DNA from: DUPQ01 sp022706885
Lineage (GTDB): Bacteria; Bacillota; Clostridia; DUPQ01
Assembly (NCBI GenBank): GCA_022706885.1
Contig: JAKJBR010000045.1
Coordinates: 1 to 9,349, forward strand
Length of the DNA: 9,349 nt
Direction of reading: 5' to 3'
Shown here in pieces: positions 5,394-9,349 of this stretch. The notes under the pieces are model-generated. The model did not search any database. It saw only the letters and a list, made by a program, of their open reading frames with translations, and was not told the origin of the DNA. Numbering within the stretch: position 1 is the stretch's first letter; every line of letters starts with the position of its first letter. A program made the position numbers and the translations under genes.

Positions 5394-7556
5394 ATGTTTT
5401 GTACAAATTGCGGTAAGCAGATACCCGAAAACTCAAATTTCTGCACTTATTGCGGTGCTTCAACGGGAAATATTCCGCAGCCCATGCAAAATCAACAGCA
5501 ATTCCGACAACCTTATCAGCAACCTTTCAATCAATATCCGCAAAAACCTAAAAAAGGTAAAGGCGGTGTTGTTGCTTTGGTTGCCGTACTGATAATCGCT
5601 TTGATTGTTACGGGTATTTTTGTTGTACCGAGAATAATAGATTATTTTAAGTCTTCTCCGCCATCCGGCAAGTTCGCATCCATCGGATTTACCGAGCAGA
5701 ACGTGTCGGTAGAAGCTGCAAAGATTGTGGATAACAGAGGAGGTGTAATATCATTACCGTCAGACAGCGCCCTGGCAGGCTGTTATGTCACGGTTCCCGC
5801 AACGGCCGTTGATCAGCAGATTAATGTTTCGGTGGGAACGGTAACCGGTACTTATAAGAATGCTCCCGCGTCCATTTCCTCTACAGCCCTTCATTTGGAT
5901 TTGGGAGGCTATAAGGATATTAATCAACCGATACTTATCACATTCAAATATGCAGATACTCCTGCGGAAGCGGAAAAGGTACCGGTCGGCTTATATATAG
6001 ATGAAGCAGGCAAACTGCATCATATGCTGACTCACAGCATAGATAAGAAAGCCGGACAGTTCACCGTCATGACTTTCCATGCAAGCACTTTCACCTATTA
6101 TATTCTGGAAGATATGGACGTATATCCTGATTCCTCCACTACCGGTTTTATGCCCAGCAAAGACGGCTTTGCCATAGTTAATCACGGATCCAGTCTGTTT
6201 TCAGGCGGTGAATGTTACGGCATGAGTACATTTGCCAAATGGTATTATATGAATAAGAAAACATCGGCATCGGATGCACTTTATAACCTTTTCAAAACAC
6301 CTCAGATGGGTGTTACACCCAAGGGTGACGCAATAACTCCTCAGGATATTATCGCAACAAAGGCATTCCAGTATACCACCAAGCAATCTTCCGTCCTGTA
6401 TGATACCGAAAGACAGTTCTCAAGCTATGTTGAAACCGATGAAGACGGCAAAATTATCAAATATACAGCCGATAACTCGGTTGCCGTACGTTGTATCATG
6501 GATTCTCTCTATTTCTGGGAAGAACCGGTAGAAGTGGGTATCTACGGAACCGCCGGCCATTCGGTGCTTGCTTACGGCTACACTAAAACCGCTGACAAAA
6601 TAACCATTAAGATATATGACCCAAACTTTCCCGGAGACAATAATCAAAAAATAGTTTATGACATAGCAACCAAAAAAATATCCACACCTGCTTATGCCGA
6701 CGGTTTCCTCGATAAAAGGCTTACCACAACCGGTAGCGGCACATTTACCAGTGTAAATGAATATGAAAAGATACTTATAGATGCAAAAAGCAACTTTGCA
6801 GGTACCATAGCGGACCTTGTGGTTATAGACCCGTATAACGGAGATGAGGTGGAAGAGAGAACATGTATGATAACCGGTTATCTGGATACTTTGGGAATGA
6901 TGGGAGAGCAGATAGGAGATGCAGTGGAGATTATATCGGATGAAGGAGAAATATTCCGCCAGAATTTGAGTAAAGACGGCTCCAATGCCTCTACTTTCTC
7001 CATTGAAGTACCTTTAAAGAGCGGAGAAAACAAATTCTTAATTAATGCCATCTACAAGGACGAAAAAGGAAATGAAAATTTCCTGTCACACAATCTCTAC
7101 GGCTGGCTTGTCATTAACTGCAATGCCGCAGCAAACGCCATTTATATAACCCTCACATGGGACTCTCAACCGGATATTGATCTTTATGTAACAACCCCTT
7201 ACGGAGAGACTGCTTATTGGGAATCCAAAATCACATCCGACGGAGGGTTTCTGGATATTGATCAGACCTACGGCTACGGTCCCGAGCACTACACCTTAGT
7301 CGCATCCGACAGTGTTGCCTGGGGACAGGCATATACAGTACGTCTGCACTATTTTGACGGTGACGGTCCTACCGCCTATAAAGTCATGGTTACCGAGAAT
7401 GAAGGTACCAAAAATGAAAGAACCACATATTACAGCGGAGTAATATACACCCACGGTTTTGAAATAGATGATTATTACAATAACTATAAGCCGGGATGTT
7501 CAGGACCAGACTGGGTGGATATATGCACGGTTGTACCCGTTCGGGAGAGCGACTGA
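5394..7556 (+). CDS. Membrane-anchored zinc-ribbon protein with ZU5-like, predicted cysteine-peptidase and DUF2135-like domains
   Basis: I do not recognise this 720-residue protein as a named gene. Visible parts in order: a zinc ribbon with CxxC pairs at 3/6 and 17/20; a Gln/Pro-rich linker (about 28-50); basic KPKKGKGG, then one membrane helix (about 59-79), placing the N-terminus in the cytoplasm and the rest outside; a ZU5-like beta domain (about 95-238, starting around GGVISLPSDSAL); a predicted papain-like thiol hydrolase (about 255-440) with Cys274 in GGECYGMS, His389 in AGHSVLAYGY and Asp409 in IYDPNFPGD; an Ig-like region (about 468-575) ending in a linker motif typical of cell-surface proteins; and a DUF2135-like domain (about 582-685, LTWDSQPDIDLYV and GGFLDIDQTYGYGPE). 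The catalytic triad is inferred from motif spacing. GGAGG sits 7 nt before the ATG. It appears to be a single-gene unit with its own promoter and terminator. Substrate and partner are unknown. Confidence 0.88.
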   Translation: MFCTNCGKQIPENSNFCTYCGASTGNIPQPMQNQQQFRQPYQQPFNQYPQKPKKGKGGVVALVAVLIIALIVTGIFVVPRIIDYFKSSPPSGKFASIGFTEQNVSVEAAKIVDNRGGVISLPSDSALAGCYVTVPATAVDQQINVSVGTVTGTYKNAPASISSTALHLDLGGYKDINQPILITFKYADTPAEAEKVPVGLYIDEAGKLHHMLTHSIDKKAGQFTVMTFHASTFTYYILEDMDVYPDSSTTGFMPSKDGFAIVNHGSSLFSGGECYGMSTFAKWYYMNKKTSASDALYNLFKTPQMGVTPKGDAITPQDIIATKAFQYTTKQSSVLYDTERQFSSYVETDEDGKIIKYTADNSVAVRCIMDSLYFWEEPVEVGIYGTAGHSVLAYGYTKTADKITIKIYDPNFPGDNNQKIVYDIATKKISTPAYADGFLDKRLTTTGSGTFTSVNEYEKILIDAKSNFAGTIADLVVIDPYNGDEVEERTCMITGYLDTLGMMGEQIGDAVEIISDEGEIFRQNLSKDGSNASTFSIEVPLKSGENKFLINAIYKDEKGNENFLSHNLYGWLVINCNAAANAIYITLTWDSQPDIDLYVTTPYGETAYWESKITSDGGFLDIDQTYGYGPEHYTLVASDSVAWGQAYTVRLHYFDGDGPTAYKVMVTENEGTKNERTTYYSGVIYTHGFEIDDYYNNYKPGCSGPDWVDICTVVPVRESD

Positions 7557-7593
7557 TGCCGGCAACAGTAAGAAAAAATTAAAGTTTTCATAT

Positions 7594-7629
7594 ACATACA
7601 TCCGGATATTCTCCGGATGTATGTTCTTT
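7594..7629 (+). terminator. Intrinsic terminator after the zinc-ribbon gene
   Basis: ACATACATCCGGA (7594-7606) and TCCGGATGTATGT (7612-7624) form a perfect 13-bp stem around the loop TATTC. The following TTCTTT is a short, interrupted T-run, but the stem is strong and the site lies 38 nt after the stop codon and ahead of the next promoter, as a terminator should. Confidence 0.75.
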
Positions 7630-7653
7630 AACCGTATTTTAACATACATATTA

Positions 7654-7683
7654 TTGACAAACCGACATGTTATTCTATATAAT
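7654..7683 (+). promoter_or_regulatory. Near-consensus sigma-A promoter of the oxoamine synthase/SDR operon
   Basis: TTGACA (7654-7659) and TATAAT (7678-7683) are both perfect hexamers with an 18-nt spacer, the strongest promoter in the window. Transcription should begin near 7690, giving a leader of about 120 nt. A promoter this strong in front of a biosynthetic pair suggests control by a repressor, consistent with the palindrome immediately downstream. Confidence 0.8.
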
Positions 7684-7693
7684 TACAGATAAA

Positions 7694-7710
7694 TTATTAC
7701 TTGGTAATAA
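7694..7710 (+). promoter_or_regulatory. Operator-like palindrome at +5 to +21 of the oxoamine synthase promoter
   Basis: TTATTAC-TTG-GTAATAA has two perfect 7-nt inverted arms. It lies just downstream of the predicted start site, where a bound repressor would block transcription. It matches the FapR lipid-repressor consensus, as I recall it (TTAGTACCTRDTACTAA), at 14 of 17 positions, with two of the mismatches placed symmetrically. It could instead be a small leader hairpin in the RNA. Confidence 0.4.
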
Positions 7711-7800
7711 ATACTGATGAGTTATATCAAAAAAAGGGGGAAAACATTGATCGGTAAACAATCATCAGTTATTGCCATATGCAATGGTACCGGGTTTTAT

Positions 7801-7805
7801 GGAGG
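7801..7805 (+). promoter_or_regulatory. Ribosome binding site supporting the ATG at 7813
   Basis: GGAGG with a 7-nt spacer precedes ATG 7813. A competing purine run (AAGGGGG, 7734-7740) precedes an in-frame TTG at 7747, so a product longer by 22 residues cannot be excluded. Confidence 0.75.
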
Positions 7806-7812
7806 TAGTAAT

Positions 7813-8991
7813 ATGGATATTTTCAATAAGTGCTATAACTACACAAAAGCGGATGAAGTGCGTGAATTGGGCATATATCCGTATTTTCATTCTTTACAAT
7901 CAAAACAGGATACAGTAGTCATTATGGAAGGAAAGCGAAGGATAATGCTGGGTTCCAACAACTATCTGGGACTGACTACCCATCCGGGCATTATGAGAGC
8001 CGGAATAGAAGCCGTAGAAAGATACGGTACTGGATGCTCCGGCTCGCGATTTTTAAACGGCACATTACAACTGCATCAGGAACTGGAAAAAGAGCTTGCC
8101 GATTTCCTGCATCAGCAATCAGCACTGGTTTTCTCCACGGGTTTTCAGACCAATCTGGGAATAATATCGGCAATTGCGGGTCATAACGATTATCTTGTAT
8201 GCGACAAGGAAAACCATGCATCTATATATGACGGTTGCAGATTGTCGCAGGGAACATTATTAAGATACAGACATAACGATATGTCGGATCTGGAAAGGCA
8301 GCTTAAAAAAATACCCGAAACCGCAGGAATTCTTATAATAGTAGACGGAGTTTTTTCCATGGGAGGCGATATAGCCGATCTTCCCAATATTGTATCCCTT
8401 GCCAAAAAATACGGTGCAAGAGTAATGGTGGATGATTCACATGCCTTAGGAGTAATAGGAGAAGGCGGCAGAGGAACGGCTAGCTATTTTAATCTGGAAA
8501 AGCAAGTGGATATCTATATGGGTACTTTTTCCAAGTCCTTGGCAAGCCTTGGCGGTTTTATGGCAGCCGATGAGAAAATCATTGACTATGTGCGCCATAA
8601 TTCCAGACCTTTCATTTTCTCGGCATCCATGACCCCTTCCGCTTGCGCGGTCGCTCTGGCCGCCTTGAAACATTTAAGAGCTCATCCCGAGTTGCCGAAG
8701 CAACTGACCGATATAGCGAGCTATTTCAGAAAGCGGTTGAAAGAAGAAGGTATAAAGACGCGTGATTCGCTTACACCCATCATACCCATCTACACTTATG
8801 AGATGATAACCACATTGACGATTGCAAAAGAATTATATGACGAAGGTGTATATGTAAACTGCTCGCTTCCGCCGGCAACCGCTCCCAATGAGTGTCTGTT
8901 GAGAACCAGTCTCATGGCTACTCATACAAAAGAACTTATAGACGAGGCGGTTATGAGCATAAAAAAAGTACTGGGAAGGTATAATCTGTAA
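7813..8991 (+). CDS. Alpha-oxoamine synthase, probable serine palmitoyltransferase-like enzyme
   Basis: This 392-residue fold-type I PLP enzyme condenses an amino acid with an acyl-CoA or acyl-ACP, releasing CO2. Family residues are present: His135 (NHAS), Asp207 and His210 (DDSHALG), the PLP Schiff-base Lys241 (GTFSKSLASLGGF) and the carboxylate-binding region around Arg364 (LLRTSLMATHT). The N-terminal YPYF-x4-S-x-QDT-x-V-x4-GK-x3-M-x-GSN-x-Y-x-GL pattern (22-54) and the TSLMATHTKE ending match my memory of Bacteroides-type serine palmitoyltransferases better than E. coli BioF or Kbl, though DDSHALG resembles the latter two. Serine plus palmitoyl-CoA to 3-ketosphinganine is thus the leading reaction; aminooxononanoate, aminoketobutyrate or CqsA-like chemistry are alternatives. 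No other biotin gene is visible here. The next gene is a short-chain dehydrogenase overlapping by one base, which could perform the ketone reduction. Start choice rests on GGAGG at 7801 and on length. Family is certain; substrate is moderate. Confidence 0.88.
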   Translation: MDIFNKCYNYTKADEVRELGIYPYFHSLQSKQDTVVIMEGKRRIMLGSNNYLGLTTHPGIMRAGIEAVERYGTGCSGSRFLNGTLQLHQELEKELADFLHQQSALVFSTGFQTNLGIISAIAGHNDYLVCDKENHASIYDGCRLSQGTLLRYRHNDMSDLERQLKKIPETAGILIIVDGVFSMGGDIADLPNIVSLAKKYGARVMVDDSHALGVIGEGGRGTASYFNLEKQVDIYMGTFSKSLASLGGFMAADEKIIDYVRHNSRPFIFSASMTPSACAVALAALKHLRAHPELPKQLTDIASYFRKRLKEEGIKTRDSLTPIIPIYTYEMITTLTIAKELYDEGVYVNCSLPPATAPNECLLRTSLMATHTKELIDEAVMSIKKVLGRYNL

Positions 8992-9349
8992 TGGAAACAA
9001 AGGTAGCCGTGATAACCGGTGCAAGCAGCGGTATCGGTCTTGCGACAGCTTTGAAACTGTCTGATAAAGGGTACACTGTGTACAACCTCAGCAGAAGGAA
9101 TTTTGTACATGACCGGATAAGGCATGTGACCTGTGATGTCTCTTCGGCCTCATCGGTAAACAATGCAATGGCACAGGTGGTAAAGCAATGCGGTAAAATC
9201 AGTCTTCTTGTAACAAGTGCCGGTTTCGGTGTTGCGGGAGCTGTGGAATTTATTCCCGATGAAGATGCAAAAAAACAGATGGATGTAAACTATTTCGGCA
9301 CAGTAAATGCCGTTAAAGCGGTTATTCCGTACATGAGAAATTACAGGTC
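8991..9349 (+). CDS. Short-chain dehydrogenase/reductase, N-terminal 119 residues (cut by window end)
   Basis: The ATG shares its A with the last base of the upstream TAA (TAATG), so translation is probably coupled. The translation begins METKVAVITGASSGIGLATA: TGASSGIG (9-16) is the dinucleotide-binding glycine motif of classical SDRs. A Rossmann beta-alpha pattern follows, with SRR (34-36) at the end of strand 2, an arrangement that favours NADPH over NADH. CDVS (48-51), SAGFGVAG (76-83; variant of the usual NNAG) and the VNYFGTVNAVKA segment (99-110), containing the structural Asn, are also present. The catalytic Ser-Tyr-Lys lies beyond the window. Coupling to an alpha-oxoamine synthase suggests a 3-ketosphinganine reductase-like role, reducing the beta-keto product with NADPH, but the SDR fold alone does not establish the substrate. 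Confidence 0.88.
   Translation, partial: METKVAVITGASSGIGLATALKLSDKGYTVYNLSRRNFVHDRIRHVTCDVSSASSVNNAMAQVVKQCGKISLLVTSAGFGVAGAVEFIPDEDAKKQMDVNYFGTVNAVKAVIPYMRNYR

Noticed and set aside
7813..8991. Calling the PLP enzyme BioF (biotin synthesis) or Kbl (threonine degradation)
   Set aside because: The N-terminal and C-terminal wording fits SPT-like members better, and no biotin or threonine dehydrogenase gene is adjacent. The DDSHALG motif means these are kept as alternatives, not excluded.
1..9349. CRISPR array, tRNA/rRNA, insertion sequence, phage or toxin-antitoxin module
   Set aside because: I saw no spaced direct repeats, cloverleaf sequence, transposase or integrase motif, or small paired genes on either strand.

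Overview
The window (about 40% G+C by eye, frequent ATA and AGA codons, strong AGGAGG ribosome binding sites, sigma-A-like promoters) looks like a chromosomal segment of an anaerobic Firmicute. A Clostridia/Lachnospiraceae-type gut or rumen bacterium is the best guess; this is inferred from protein families and codon use, not from a marker gene. It holds six real protein genes, two of them cut by the window ends. I see no tRNA, rRNA, CRISPR array, transposase or phage gene.

Left part, minus strand (1-4279): a cytoplasmic family-3 glycoside hydrolase (beta-xylosidase/beta-glucosidase type), then a polytopic membrane protein of the DUF4153 type, then a DHH-family phosphoesterase that runs off the left edge. 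The first two are 45 bp apart and probably co-transcribed. A stable hairpin sits in that gap, but its T-run lies on the wrong (plus) strand. The DHH gene follows after about 85 bp and may have its own promoter.

Middle (4280-5393): a 226-bp divergent intergenic region with one extended -10 promoter in each direction. It separates the hydrolase from a Crp/Fnr-family regulator on the plus strand. An imperfect Fnr-like inverted repeat lies about 64 bp upstream of both predicted start sites, so the regulator may control itself and the hydrolase. An A/T-only palindrome and a good promoter follow the regulator.

Right part, plus strand (5394-9349): first a single-gene unit encoding an unusual 720-residue membrane-anchored protein. 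It has a cytoplasmic zinc ribbon, one membrane helix, then outside the cell a ZU5-like beta domain, a predicted papain-like cysteine peptidase, an Ig-like region and a DUF2135-like domain. A strong hairpin closes this unit. Then a near-consensus promoter (TTGACA-18-TATAAT) with an operator-like palindrome just after the start site drives an alpha-oxoamine synthase, closest by recollection to bacterial serine palmitoyltransferases. That gene overlaps by one base a short-chain dehydrogenase cut by the right edge. The pair matches the first two steps of long-chain-base (sphingoid) synthesis, condensation then ketone reduction, which would be notable in a Firmicute.

The points most worth a second look are the zinc-ribbon/peptidase membrane protein and the putative sphingoid-base operon with its FapR-like operator.
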